A stretch of 64,000 bases of DNA from Streptomyces naganishii JCM 4654. GTDB lineage: Bacteria; Actinomycetota; Actinomycetes; Streptomycetales; Streptomycetaceae. Where the stretch lies: NCBI RefSeq assembly GCF_014650575.1, contig NZ_BMVF01000008.1, positions 62,001 through 126,000 of the forward strand, given 5' to 3'. Numbering within the stretch: position 1 is the first letter of the stretch; each line of letters begins with the position of its first letter. Of this stretch, positions 51,918 through 62,400 are shown one piece after another. The notes below the pieces were generated by a model that did not search any database, had not been told where the DNA came from, and saw nothing but the letters and a program-made list of their open reading frames with translations. Made by a program: the position numbers and the translations under genes.

Positions 51918-52757
51918 ATGCCCGTACGCAGATCCAGCAGGTTCAGATCCGCCAGGCCCGCCGCCCGCGTCCGGCGGCTGACCCTCGCGGGAGCCCTGCT
52001 CGCCGCCTGCTCCCTGCTGGCCACCACCCCCTCCTCGGCCGCCACCACGCCCGCCCGCGGCTCCGCCCACATGGGCATGGGCGTACTGGCCCACGACGGG
52101 CAGGCCGGGACGCCGACGAGCGACCAGGCCACCCAGACCGAGGGCGTCGACGTCGCCGGCTACCAGGGCAACGTCGCCTGGTCCACGCTGTGGAACAGCG
52201 GCGTCCGCTGGGCCTACACCAAGGCGACCGAGGGGACGTACTACACGAACCCCTACTTCGCGCAGCAGTACAACGGCTCCTACAACGTCGGCGTGATCCG
52301 CGGCGCCTACCACTTCGCGACCCCGGACACCACCAGCGGAGCCACCCAGGCGAACTACTTCGTCGACCACGGCGGCGGCTGGTCCCGCGACGGCAAGACC
52401 CTCCCGGGCGCCCTCGACATCGAGTGGAACCCCTACGGCGCCGCCTGCTACGGCAAGTCCGCGAGCGGCATGGTCAGCTGGATCGCGGACTTCCTGAACA
52501 CCTACAAGGCCCGCACCGGCCGTGACGCCGTCATCTACACCGCCACCAGCTGGTGGACCCAGTGCACGGGCAACTACGGCGGCTTCGCGGCCAACAACCC
52601 GCTGTGGATAGCCCGCTACGCCTCCGACCCGGGCACGCTGCCGGCCGGCTGGGGCTACTACACGATGTGGCAGTACACCTCGTCCGGCCCGACGGTCGGG
52701 GACCACGACAAGTTCAACGGCGCCCTCGACCGCGTCCAGGCGCTGGCCAACGGCTGA
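51918..52757 (+). CDS. secreted GH25 lysozyme (muramidase)
   Basis: A 279-residue secreted muramidase. A twin-arginine-like or Sec signal peptide (ARVRRLTLAGALLAACSLLATTPSSAA) precedes the GH25 domain: GVDVAGYQGNVAW near residue 77 carries the first catalytic Asp, and ALDIEWNPYGAACYG near 170 the D-x-E pair. YTATSWWTQCTG and the terminal WQYTSSG are family blocks. It cleaves beta-1,4 bonds between MurNAc and GlcNAc, a close relative of cellosyl from Streptomyces. GGAGG before the ATG. Confidence 0.9.
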   Translation: MPVRRSSRFRSARPAARVRRLTLAGALLAACSLLATTPSSAATTPARGSAHMGMGVLAHDGQAGTPTSDQATQTEGVDVAGYQGNVAWSTLWNSGVRWAYTKATEGTYYTNPYFAQQYNGSYNVGVIRGAYHFATPDTTSGATQANYFVDHGGGWSRDGKTLPGALDIEWNPYGAACYGKSASGMVSWIADFLNTYKARTGRDAVIYTATSWWTQCTGNYGGFAANNPLWIARYASDPGTLPAGWGYYTMWQYTSSGPTVGDHDKFNGALDRVQALANG

Positions 52758-52784
52758 GCCCCGCACTCCCCGGCGCACACGGTG

Positions 52785-52818
52785 AAGGCCCGGGCCTCCC
52801 TCACGGGACCCGGGCCTT
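52785..52818. terminator. bidirectional terminator between lysozyme and lon
   Basis: Perfect 10-bp stem AAGGCCCGGG/CCCGGGCCTT with a 14-base loop between the convergent lysozyme and lon genes. Confidence 0.7.
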
Positions 52819-52868
52819 CCCTCTCCGGCCACGTCCTCCCCCAGTGCTCAACGCCTGGGAGGTGCCCC

Positions 52869-55292
52869 CTACGCCGCGACCGGAACCTCCGGCTCCACGC
52901 CCTCCGCCACGGGCGCCAGGGCCAGCTCCAGGACCTCGCGGACGTCGGTGACGGCGTGGACGTCCAGCTTGTCCAGCACCTCGGCCGGGACGTCGTCCAG
53001 GTCGGGCTCGTTGCGCTTGGGGATGATCACGGTGGTCACCCCGGCGCGCTGGGCGGCGAGCAGCTTCTGCTTCACGCCGCCGATCGGCAGCACGCGGCCG
53101 GTCAGCGAGACCTCGCCGGTCATCGCCACGTCCGTGCGCACCAGGCGGCCCGAGAGCAGCGAGGCGAGCGCCGTGGTCATCGTGATGCCCGCGCTCGGGC
53201 CGTCCTTCGGCACCGCGCCCGCCGGGAAGTGGATGTGCACGCCCCGGTCCTTCAGGTCGCCCACGGGCAGTCCCAGTTCGGCGCCGTGGCCGCGCAGGAA
53301 GCTCAGCGCGATCTGCGCCGACTCCTTCATCACGTCACCCAGCTGACCGGTCAGGGTCAGCCCCGCCCCGCCCGTCTCCGGGTCGGCCAGGGACGCCTCG
53401 ACGAAGAGGACGTCGCCGCCGGCGCCGGTGACCGCGAGCCCGGTCGCCACACCGGGCACGGCCGTGCGGCGCTCCGCCGGGTCCTGGGCGGACTCGGGCA
53501 CGTGGTGCGGCCGGCCGATCAGGGCGCGCAGGCCGTCCGCGGTGACGGTGAACGGCAGCTCCCGCTCGCCCAGTTCGTGCTGGGCCGCCACCTTGCGCAG
53601 CAGCCGCGCGACGGACCGCTCCAGGGTGCGCACGCCCGCCTCGCGCGTGTACTCGCCCGCGAGCCTGCGCAGCGCTCCCTCCTCGATCGTCACCTCGTCC
53701 TTGCTCAGACCGGCCCGCTCCAGCTGGCGCGGGAGCAGGTGGTCGCGGGCGATGACGACCTTCTCGTCCTCGGTGTAACCGTCGAGCCGCACGATCTCCA
53801 TACGGTCGGCGAGGGCCTCAGGGATTGCCTCCAGCACGTTGGCGGTGGCCAGGAAGACCACGTCCGACAGGTCGAGCTCGACCTCCAGGTAGTGGTCCCG
53901 GAAGGTGTGGTTCTGCGCCGGGTCCAGGACCTCGAGCAGGGCCGCGGCCGGGTCGCCGCGGAAGTCGGAGCCCACCTTGTCGATCTCGTCCAGCAGGACC
54001 ACCGGGTTCATGGACCCGGCCTCCTTGATGGCGCGCACGATCCGTCCGGGCAGCGCGCCGACGTACGTGCGCCGGTGGCCGCGCACCTCGGCCTCGTCGC
54101 GGACGCCGCCGAGGGCGACGCGGACGAACTTGCGGCCCATCGCGTGGGCGACGGACTCCCCGAGGCTGGTCTTTCCGACGCCGGGGGGTCCCACGAGGGC
54201 CAGCACGGCGCCGCCGCGACGGCCGCCGATGACGCCGAGGCCGCGGTCGACGCGCCGCTTGCGCACGGCCAGGTACTCGGTGATGCGCTCCTTCACGTCC
54301 TGCAGGCCCGCGTGCTCGGCGTCCAGGACCGCCTTGGCGCCCTGGATGTCGTAGGCGTCCTCGGTCCGCTCGTTCCACGGCATCTCCAGGACCGTGTCGA
54401 GCCAGGTGCGGATCCAGGAGCCCTCGGGCGAGGCGTCGGAGGCGCGCTCCAGCTTGTCGACCTCCTTGAGCGCGGCCTCGCGGACCTTCTCGGGCAGGCC
54501 GGCGGCCTCGACGCGGGCGCGGTAGTCGTCGGACTCCTCGCCCTCGCTCTCGCCGTTCAGCTCGCGCAGCTCCTTGCGCACCGCTTCGAGCTGGCGGCGC
54601 AGCAGGAACTCCCGCTGCTGCTTGTCGACGCCCTCCTGGACGTCCTTGGCGATGGTCTCGGCCACGTCCTGCTCGGCGAGGTGGTCGCGCAGCTGCTGGG
54701 TGGCGAGCTTCAGGCGGGCCACCGGGTCGGCGCTCTCCAGCAGCTCGACCTTCTGCTCGGTGGTCAGGAAGGGCGAGTAGCCGGAGTTGTCGGCGAGCGC
54801 GGAGACGTCGTCGATGGCCTGCACGCGGTCCACGACCTGCCAGGCGCCGCGCTTGCGCAGCCAGGCGGTGGCGAGGGCCTTGTACTCCTTGACCAGTTCG
54901 GCCACCTGGCCGGGCAGCGGGTCGGGGACGCTCTCGTCGATCCGCGTGCCCTCGACCCACAGCGCGGCGCCGGGGCCGGTGGTGCCCGCGCCGATCCGTA
55001 CCCGGCCGCGGCCGCGGATCAGGGCGCCGGGGTCGCCGTCGGCCAGCCGGCCGACCTGTTCGACGGTGCCCAGCACGCCCGTCCTGGCGTACGTCCCCTC
55101 GATGCGCGGTACCAGCAGCACCCTGGGCTTGCCCGGCTCCGACCGTGCGGCGGCCTGGGCGGCCTCGACCGCGGCGCGCACCTCGGAGTCGCTCAGGTCC
55201 AGCGGTACCACCATCCCGGGCAGCACGACCTCGTCGTCGAGCGGCAGCACGGGCAGGACGAGCGGTGTGAACGCCGTGGACTCAGCAGCCAT
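52869..55292 (-). CDS. lon: ATP-dependent protease Lon
   Basis: An 807-residue LonA protease. The N-terminal domain starts LPVLPLDDEVVLPGMVVPL, a helical hinge follows, the AAA+ module has Walker A GPPGVGKTSLGE near residue 368 and Walker B VVLLDEIDKVG, and the protease domain has the Ser in PKDGPSAGITM near 699 and the Lys in GGVKQKLLAAQ near 742. All catalytic residues are present. The start is ATG at 55292 with AAGGGGAG. Upstream lie a heat-shock HAIR-like inverted repeat and a ClgR-like near-match, consistent with published HspR and ClgR control of Streptomyces lon. Confidence 0.95.
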   Translation of the reverse strand: MAAESTAFTPLVLPVLPLDDEVVLPGMVVPLDLSDSEVRAAVEAAQAAARSEPGKPRVLLVPRIEGTYARTGVLGTVEQVGRLADGDPGALIRGRGRVRIGAGTTGPGAALWVEGTRIDESVPDPLPGQVAELVKEYKALATAWLRKRGAWQVVDRVQAIDDVSALADNSGYSPFLTTEQKVELLESADPVARLKLATQQLRDHLAEQDVAETIAKDVQEGVDKQQREFLLRRQLEAVRKELRELNGESEGEESDDYRARVEAAGLPEKVREAALKEVDKLERASDASPEGSWIRTWLDTVLEMPWNERTEDAYDIQGAKAVLDAEHAGLQDVKERITEYLAVRKRRVDRGLGVIGGRRGGAVLALVGPPGVGKTSLGESVAHAMGRKFVRVALGGVRDEAEVRGHRRTYVGALPGRIVRAIKEAGSMNPVVLLDEIDKVGSDFRGDPAAALLEVLDPAQNHTFRDHYLEVELDLSDVVFLATANVLEAIPEALADRMEIVRLDGYTEDEKVVIARDHLLPRQLERAGLSKDEVTIEEGALRRLAGEYTREAGVRTLERSVARLLRKVAAQHELGERELPFTVTADGLRALIGRPHHVPESAQDPAERRTAVPGVATGLAVTGAGGDVLFVEASLADPETGGAGLTLTGQLGDVMKESAQIALSFLRGHGAELGLPVGDLKDRGVHIHFPAGAVPKDGPSAGITMTTALASLLSGRLVRTDVAMTGEVSLTGRVLPIGGVKQKLLAAQRAGVTTVIIPKRNEPDLDDVPAEVLDKLDVHAVTDVREVLELALAPVAEGVEPEVPVAA

Positions 55293-55313
55293 GATCTCCC
55301 CTTCGGCAGTCAA

Positions 55314-55334
55314 GTTGAGCTATGCCGACTCAAT
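55314..55334. promoter_or_regulatory. HAIR-like HspR operator of lon
   Basis: GTTGAGC-N7-ACTCAAT on the plus strand (ATTGAGT-N7-GCTCAAC in the direction of lon), 22 bases before the start codon. The known HspR consensus is CTTGAGT-N7-ACTCAAG. A further near-match to the ClgR box, GTTCGCC-N4-GCG at 55368-55381, has one base less spacing than the published box. Confidence 0.7.
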
Positions 55335-55487
55335 GCCCGGGGCGGCCTGGAATGTTCCCGGCGCGGCGTTCGCCCACAGCGATCAGCGGACCGGCGGCCG
55401 GGGACCTGCGGATCGAGGGAGGTCGGCGACCCGAAGTCATCGACCCGCGAGGCAGCCCCCGAGGGAGTCAGCGCCCCGCGAGGGAGG

Positions 55488-56348
55488 TCAGCGACCCGCC
55501 AGGGAGGCCCGCAGTCGTGGTGAGCGCCGCAGCCACGGCCAGGCCGCCATGCCCAGCCCCACGGAGATGAGGTGGCCGCAACTCGTCATGGGGTCGACGA
55601 AGGTGAGCAGGTCCTCGAGGATCGTGGCCACGAACAGCGTCAGCATCGGCCAGCGCACCCACGGGCCGAGCAGCCCGGCCAGGGCGCCGACGCTCGCGGC
55701 GACGCCGAAGCTGATGCCGTAGTCGAGGCGGTGCAGCGAACTGTCCGGCAGGCCCCCGGCCAGCACCCCGAGGGCGACCGGGATCTCGGTGGCCAGCGTG
55801 GCCAGCACGTGCCCGGCCAGGAACACCCCGGCCGTCCGCGACGCGCCCGTGCGCCGCTCCAGCGCGGTGAGCACCAGCAGGAAGCACAGCGCGTACGGCG
55901 ACATGACCCCGCCCGCGATCCACAGCGCGCTCGCCGGCAGCACCAGCGCCGGCACCCGCACCAGGTGGGCCACGTCCGTGCTGGAGTGGCGGTACAGGGC
56001 GTCCATGAGGTGCGGATCGGCGTACCGCGCGATCAGCGAGGTGACGGCGAGCAGGGCCGCGTACCAGAAGGTGAACGGCGTACTGGCGGGGCCGGGCAGC
56101 AGTCGCCAGGGGTGCAGCGCCCACGGCCACTGAGCGGCGCGGACCGGGCCGGCGGCACGCACCGGCGCGAGAGGCACCCGCCCCGCCGCCTCCACGCAGA
56201 GGCCGCGCGGGGCCGCGGCGGACTCGCCGCGCGGGCGCTGCTGCGGCATCCCGTCCAGCAGGCGTCCCACGTCCCCGGGCGGCGGCGGAAGGGGCGCGTC
56301 CGGGGGCGCCGGCAACGCCCCGGCCTCGGCCGTCGCAGTCCGTTCCAC
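55488..56348 (-). CDS. rhomboid-like membrane protein
   Basis: A 286-residue membrane protein with a Pro/Ala-rich cytoplasmic N-terminus of 80 residues and six or so helices (TFWYAALLAVTSLIARY, LCFLLVLTALERRTGAS, TAGVFLAGHVLATLATEIP). HRLDYGISFGVAASVGALAG and TSCGHLISVGLGM are places where rhomboids carry the G-x-S-G and catalytic His, but the serine nucleophile pattern is not present in clear form. It is called rhomboid-like in Streptomyces; protease activity is uncertain. GTG start at 56348 with GGAAGGAG; a TTG eight codons earlier is the alternative. Faces away from the divergent methyltransferase. Confidence 0.72.
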   Translation of the reverse strand: MERTATAEAGALPAPPDAPLPPPPGDVGRLLDGMPQQRPRGESAAAPRGLCVEAAGRVPLAPVRAAGPVRAAQWPWALHPWRLLPGPASTPFTFWYAALLAVTSLIARYADPHLMDALYRHSSTDVAHLVRVPALVLPASALWIAGGVMSPYALCFLLVLTALERRTGASRTAGVFLAGHVLATLATEIPVALGVLAGGLPDSSLHRLDYGISFGVAASVGALAGLLGPWVRWPMLTLFVATILEDLLTFVDPMTSCGHLISVGLGMAAWPWLRRSPRLRASLAGR

Positions 56349-56552
56349 CGTGGGGAGCTCCTTCCGTCGCAACCCACCCTTCGGGTCACGGACGCCTCGT
56401 GTCTATGACCGACGCCACCGCGCGGCCGATTCTCAGGAAGCTATTAAGTTCCTCATGCAAGATCCTCATCGATGATCCTCGCAGATTGTCGTACCGCCGC
56501 TGTCACCCGTAATTCACGTGGCCTTGCAGGCGCGTTGGGGCAGGATGACCCC

Positions 56553-57230
56553 ATGACCACGTCGTACGGCACCCCGGTCGTGCTGGACCGCCGCGAGGGT
56601 CCGCACGGCGAGGTCGTGCTGCGCCGGCACGGCCCGCTGCTGCAGATCATCGCCAACGGCTGCTTCCTGATGGACACCTCCGACGGGCGTTCCGAGCGCC
56701 TCCTCGTCGACGCCGCGCTCGCCGCACTGGACGGCAGGCCCCGCCCGGACGTGCTGATCGGCGGCCTCGGCGTCGGCTTCTCGCTCGCGCACGCCGCGGC
56801 CGACCCGCGCTGGGGGCGGATCACGGTCGTCGAGCGGGAGCGCGCGATCGTCGGCTGGCACCGCGACGGCCCGCTCGCCCACCTGACCGCGTCCGCGCTC
56901 GCCGACCCGCGCACCGAGATCGTCGAGAGTGACCTGGTCGACTACGTCAATGAGACATCCGCCACGTTCGACGCGCTCTGCCTCGACATCGACAACGGCC
57001 CAGGCTGGACGGTCACCGAGGGCAACGCGGGACTGTACGCTCCGGCCGGACTGGCAAGCTGCGCAAGGGTGTTGAGGCCCAAAGGAGTGCTCGCCGTGTG
57101 GTCGGCCGAGCCGTCTCCGGAATTCGAGGGAACCTTGCGGAATGTCGGGTTCCAGCAGGTGCGCACCGAAGAGATCCCCGTTGCCCGGGGCGTTCCGGAC
57201 GTCGTGCACATCGGCGTCCGACCTGGATAG
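56553..57230 (+). CDS. spermidine-synthase-like methyltransferase-fold protein
   Basis: A 225-residue protein of the spermine/spermidine synthase fold with Rossmann loop VLIGGLGVGFSLAHA near residue 73 and acidic ribose-binding strand ITVVERERAIVGWHRDG. VDYVNETSATFDALCLDIDNGPGW follows as the active-site strand. It lacks the catalytic Asp arrangement of a true spermidine synthase as far as I can tell. Substrate unknown. CAGGAT before the ATG. Leads the plus-strand group with the two-component system 120 bases on. Confidence 0.75.
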   Translation: MTTSYGTPVVLDRREGPHGEVVLRRHGPLLQIIANGCFLMDTSDGRSERLLVDAALAALDGRPRPDVLIGGLGVGFSLAHAAADPRWGRITVVERERAIVGWHRDGPLAHLTASALADPRTEIVESDLVDYVNETSATFDALCLDIDNGPGWTVTEGNAGLYAPAGLASCARVLRPKGVLAVWSAEPSPEFEGTLRNVGFQQVRTEEIPVARGVPDVVHIGVRPG

Positions 57231-57350
57231 CAAAGCCGCGGTGACTCCCCGTACGCTGCATCCCTGACGCCGATCATTCAAGCGTCAATCGCAACCAGCG
57301 CAGTCAAGGGATCACCCCACGGATTCCGGAAAGCAACTCAGGGGCGGGCG

Positions 57351-58084
<734 letters not shown>

Positions 58085-58088
<4 letters not shown>

Positions 58089-59191
58089 GCGGCGGGCCGG
58101 CCGCGCGGAGGGACCCCGGCGAACGCCTGGGCGGCGTACGCCCGTTCTCGATCAAGACCAAGCTGGGCGCGCTGGTCGTCATCTCGGTGCTGATCACCAC
58201 GGGCCTGTCGATGATCGCGGTGCACACCAAGACCGAGCTCCGCTTCATCATGGTCTTCTCGATGATCGCCACGCTTCTCATTACGCAGTTCGTGGCGCAT
58301 TCGCTCACCTCGCCGCTGGACGAGATGAACGCCGTGGCCCGGTCCATCTCGCACGGCGACTACACGCGCCGGGTGCGGGAGAACCGCCGGGACGAACTGG
58401 GCGCGCTGGCCCAGACGATCAACCGCATGGCCGACGAGCTCGCCGCGCAGGACCGCCAGCGCAAGGAGCTGGTGGCGAACGTCTCGCACGAGCTGCGCAC
58501 GCCCATCGCGGGCCTGCGCGCGGTGCTGGAGAACATCGTGGACGGGGTCACCGAGGCCGACCCCGAGACCATGCGCACGGCCCTGAAGCAGACCGAGCGC
58601 CTTGGCCGGCTGGTCGAGACGCTGCTGGACCTCTCCCGCCTGGACAACGGCGTCGTACCGCTCAAGACGCGGCGCTTCGAGGTGTGGCCGTATCTGTCGG
58701 GCGTGCTGAAGGAGGCGAACATGGTCGCCTCGGTGCGCGCCGGCATCGCCTCCGGGTCGGGCAGCCACACCCGTACCGACGTCCACCTCCACCTCGACGT
58801 CTCACCGCCGGAGCTGACCGCGCACGCGGACCCCGAGCGCATCCACCAGGTCGTCGCCAACCTGATCGACAACGCCGTCAAGCACAGCCCGCCACACGGG
58901 CGCGTGACGGTGAAGGCGCGGCGCGGGCCGCAGCCGGACTCGCTTGAGCTGGAGGTCCTCGACGAGGGGCCCGGCATCCCGCGCTCGGAGTGGCACCGCG
59001 TCTTCGAGCGCTTCAACCGGGGCGCGGTGAGCCGCCCGCACGGTCCGGGCAGCGACGGCGGCACGGGACTGGGGCTGGCGATCGCGCGCTGGGCGGTGGA
59101 CCTGCACGGCGGCCGGATCGGCGTGGCCGAATCCGAGCGTGGCTGCCGGATCCTCGTCACCCTTCCAGGGCCTCGCTCCGCACCAAGTTGA
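58085..59191 (+). CDS. sensor histidine kinase, partner of the OmpR-type regulator
   Basis: A 368-residue kinase. Two closely spaced membrane helices near the N-terminus (LGALVVISVLITTGLSMIAV; FIMVFSMIATLLITQFVAH) leave almost no extracytoplasmic domain, so it may sense the membrane or an internal signal. HAMP follows, then the H box ELVANVSHELRTPIAGLRAVL near residue 137, N box VANLIDNAVKHSPPHG near 263, G1 VLDEGPGIPRSEW and G2 GGTGLGLAIARWAV. Confidence 0.92.
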
Positions 59192-59472
59192 CGTAAAGTT
59201 CGATCCGGAACCACAAGATCCACGATCACCGGCGCCGCCGGGCCCGTGTGATCAGGCAGGGGCCTGCACCTCCGGGGGGTCAGGCCCGGGCCCAGCATTC
59301 CCATCAACCGGTGAACCACGGTTGTTTCCCGCCATTTCAAGCCCCGAAACACAGCTTTTCATGTGACTTACGCGACGAAGGACGGGCCCGACCTGACCTT
59401 CACGGTCTTGGAGGCGTAGCCTTTATTCCCGCTGTCCATCACCTTGTGAAGCGGAAGAGGGCGGTTGCCGCC
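59192..59472 (+). other. kgd leader and promoter region
   Basis: About 280 bases without a gene between the sensor kinase and kgd. GTG at 59446 (VKRKRAVAAV) could extend the kgd product by nine residues but has no ribosome site. I see no clear operator. Confidence 0.35.
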
Positions 59473-62400
59473 GTGTCGCCACAGTCCCCCAGTAACGCAT
59501 CGAGCATCTCGACCGACGCAGACCAAGCCGGGAAGAACCCCGCGGCCGCGTTCGGACCCAACGAGTGGCTCGTCGACGAGATCTATCAGCAGTACCTCCA
59601 GGACCCGAACTCGGTAGACCGCGCCTGGTGGGACTTCTTCGCCGACTACAAGCCGGGGGCCGCCGCCACCACGGCTGCGGCGGGCACTGCGGCCGCGGGG
59701 GCCGCAGGGACCACCACGGCCCCGTCGGCGCCCGCCCAGGCCACGCCCGCGGCCCCGGCCGCGCAGGCCCAGGCCGCGCCCGCTCCGGCGAAGCCCGCCG
59801 CGGCTGCTCCGGCGCCCGCCAAGCCGGCCCCGCAGGCCGCTGCTCCTGCCGCGCCCGCCGCCGCGAAGCCGGCCGCCGCCGCGAAGGCGAAGGCCGCGCC
59901 CGCCGCCGAGGCGCCCGAGGGCCCCGAGTTCGTGACGCTGCGCGGCCCGTCCGCCGCGGTCGCCAAGAACATGAACGCCTCCCTGGAGCTGCCCACGGCC
60001 ACGTCCGTGCGCGCGGTCCCGGTGAAGCTGCTGTTCGACAACCGCATCGTCATCAACAACCACCTCAAGCGGGCCCGGGGCGGGAAGATCTCCTTCACGC
60101 ACCTGATCGGCTTCGCGATGGTGCAGGCCATCAAGGCCATGCCGTCGATGAACTGGTCGTTCGGCGAGAAGGACGGCAAGCCGACGCTGGTCAAGCCGGC
60201 CCACGTCAACCTCGGCCTGGCCATCGACCTGGTGAAGCCCAACGGCGACCGCCAGCTGGTCGTCGCGGCCATCAAGAAGGCCGAGACGCTGAACTTCTTC
60301 GAGTTCTGGCAGGCCTACGAGGACATCGTCCGCCGCGCCCGCGACGGCAAGCTGACGATGGACGACTTCACCGGCGTCACCGTCTCCCTCACCAACCCCG
60401 GCGGCCTCGGCACCGTCCACTCCGTGCCGCGCCTGATGCCCGGCCAGTCGGTGATCATGGGCGTCGGCTCCATGGACTACCCGGCGGAGTTCCAGGGCAC
60501 CTCCCAGGACACCCTGAACAAGCTCGGCATCTCCAAGGTCATGACGCTCACGTCGACCTACGACCACCGGGTGATCCAGGGCGCCGCCTCCGGCGAGTTC
60601 CTGCGCCAGGTGGCCAGCCTCCTGCTCGGCGAGAACGGCTTCTACGACGAGATCTTCGAGGCCCTGCGCATCCCCTACGAGCCGGTCCGCTGGCTCAAGG
60701 ACATCGACGCCTCCCACGACGACGACGTCACCAAGGCCGCGCGCGTCTTCGAGCTGATCCACTCCTACCGGGTGCGCGGCCACGTCATGGCCGACACCGA
60801 CCCGCTGGAGTACCGCCAGCGCAAGCACCCCGACCTGGACATCGTCGAGCACGGCCTCACCCTGTGGGACCTGGAGCGCGAGTTCGCCGTCGGCGGCTTC
60901 GCCGGCAAGTCGATGATGAAGCTGCGCGACATCCTCGGCGTGCTGCGCGACTCCTACTGCCGCACCACCGGCATCGAGTACATGCACATCCAGGACCCCA
61001 AGCAGCGCAAGTGGATCCAGGACCGCGTGGAGCGCCCGCACTCCAAGCCGGAGCGCGAGGAGCAGCTGCGCATCCTGCGCCGGCTGAACGCGGCGGAGGC
61101 CTTCGAGACCTTCCTGCAGACCAAGTACGTCGGCCAGAAGCGCTTCTCCCTGGAGGGCGGCGAGTCCGTCATCCCGCTGCTCGACGCGGTGCTGGACTCG
61201 GCCGCCGAGTCCCGCCTGGACGAGGTCGTCATCGGCATGGCCCACCGCGGCCGCCTCAACGTGCTCGCCAACATCGTCGGCAAGTCCTACGCGCAGATCT
61301 TCCGCGAGTTCGAGGGCAACCTCGACCCGAAGTCGATGCACGGCTCCGGCGACGTGAAGTACCACCTGGGCGCCGAGGGCACCTTCACCGGCCTGGACGG
61401 CGAGCAGATCAAGGTCTCGCTGGCCGCGAACCCCTCCCACCTGGAGACGGTCGACCCGGTCATCGAGGGCATCGCCCGCGCCAAGCAGGACATCATCAAC
61501 AAGGGCGGCACGGACTTCACCGTCCTGCCGGTGGCGATCCACGGCGACGCGGCCTTCGCGGGCCAGGGCGTGGTGGCCGAGACCCTGAACATGTCGCAGC
61601 TGCGCGGCTACCGCACCGGCGGCACGGTCCACATCGTCATCAACAACCAGGTCGGCTTCACCGCCGCCCCGGAGTCCTCGCGCTCGTCGATGTACGCCAC
61701 CGACGTGGCGCGGATGATCGAGGCCCCGATCTTCCACGTGAACGGCGACGACCCGGAGGCCGTGGTCCGCGTCGCGCGGCTGGCCTTCGAGTTCCGCCAG
61801 GCGTTCAACAAGGACGTGGTGATCGACCTCATCTGCTACCGCCGCCGCGGTCACAACGAGTCGGACAACCCGGCCTTCACCCAGCCGCTGATGTACGACC
61901 TGATCGACAAGAAGCGCTCGGTGCGCAAGCTCTACACCGAGTCCCTGATCGGTCGCGGCGACATCACCCTGGAAGAGGCCGAGCAGGCGCTGCAGGACTA
62001 CCAGGGCCAGCTGGAGAAGGTCTTCACCGAGGTCCGCGAGGCCACCTCGCAGCCGGCCACCCCGCAGTCCCCGGACCCGCAGGCGGGCTTCCCGGTCGAG
62101 GTCAGCACCGCGATCTCCGCCGAGGTCGTCAAGCGCATCGCCGAGTCGCAGGTCAACATCCCCGAGCACTTCACCGTCCACCCGCGTCTGCTGCCGCAGC
62201 TGCAGCGCCGGGCGGCGATGGTCGAGGACGGCACCATCGACTGGGGCATGGGCGAGACCCTCGCGATCGGCTCGCTGCTGCTCGAGGGCGTCCCGGTCCG
62301 GCTCTCCGGCCAGGACTCCCGCCGCGGCACCTTCGGCCAGCGCCACGCGGTGCTGATCGACCGCGAGACCGGCGAGGACTACACCCCGCTGCTGTACCTG

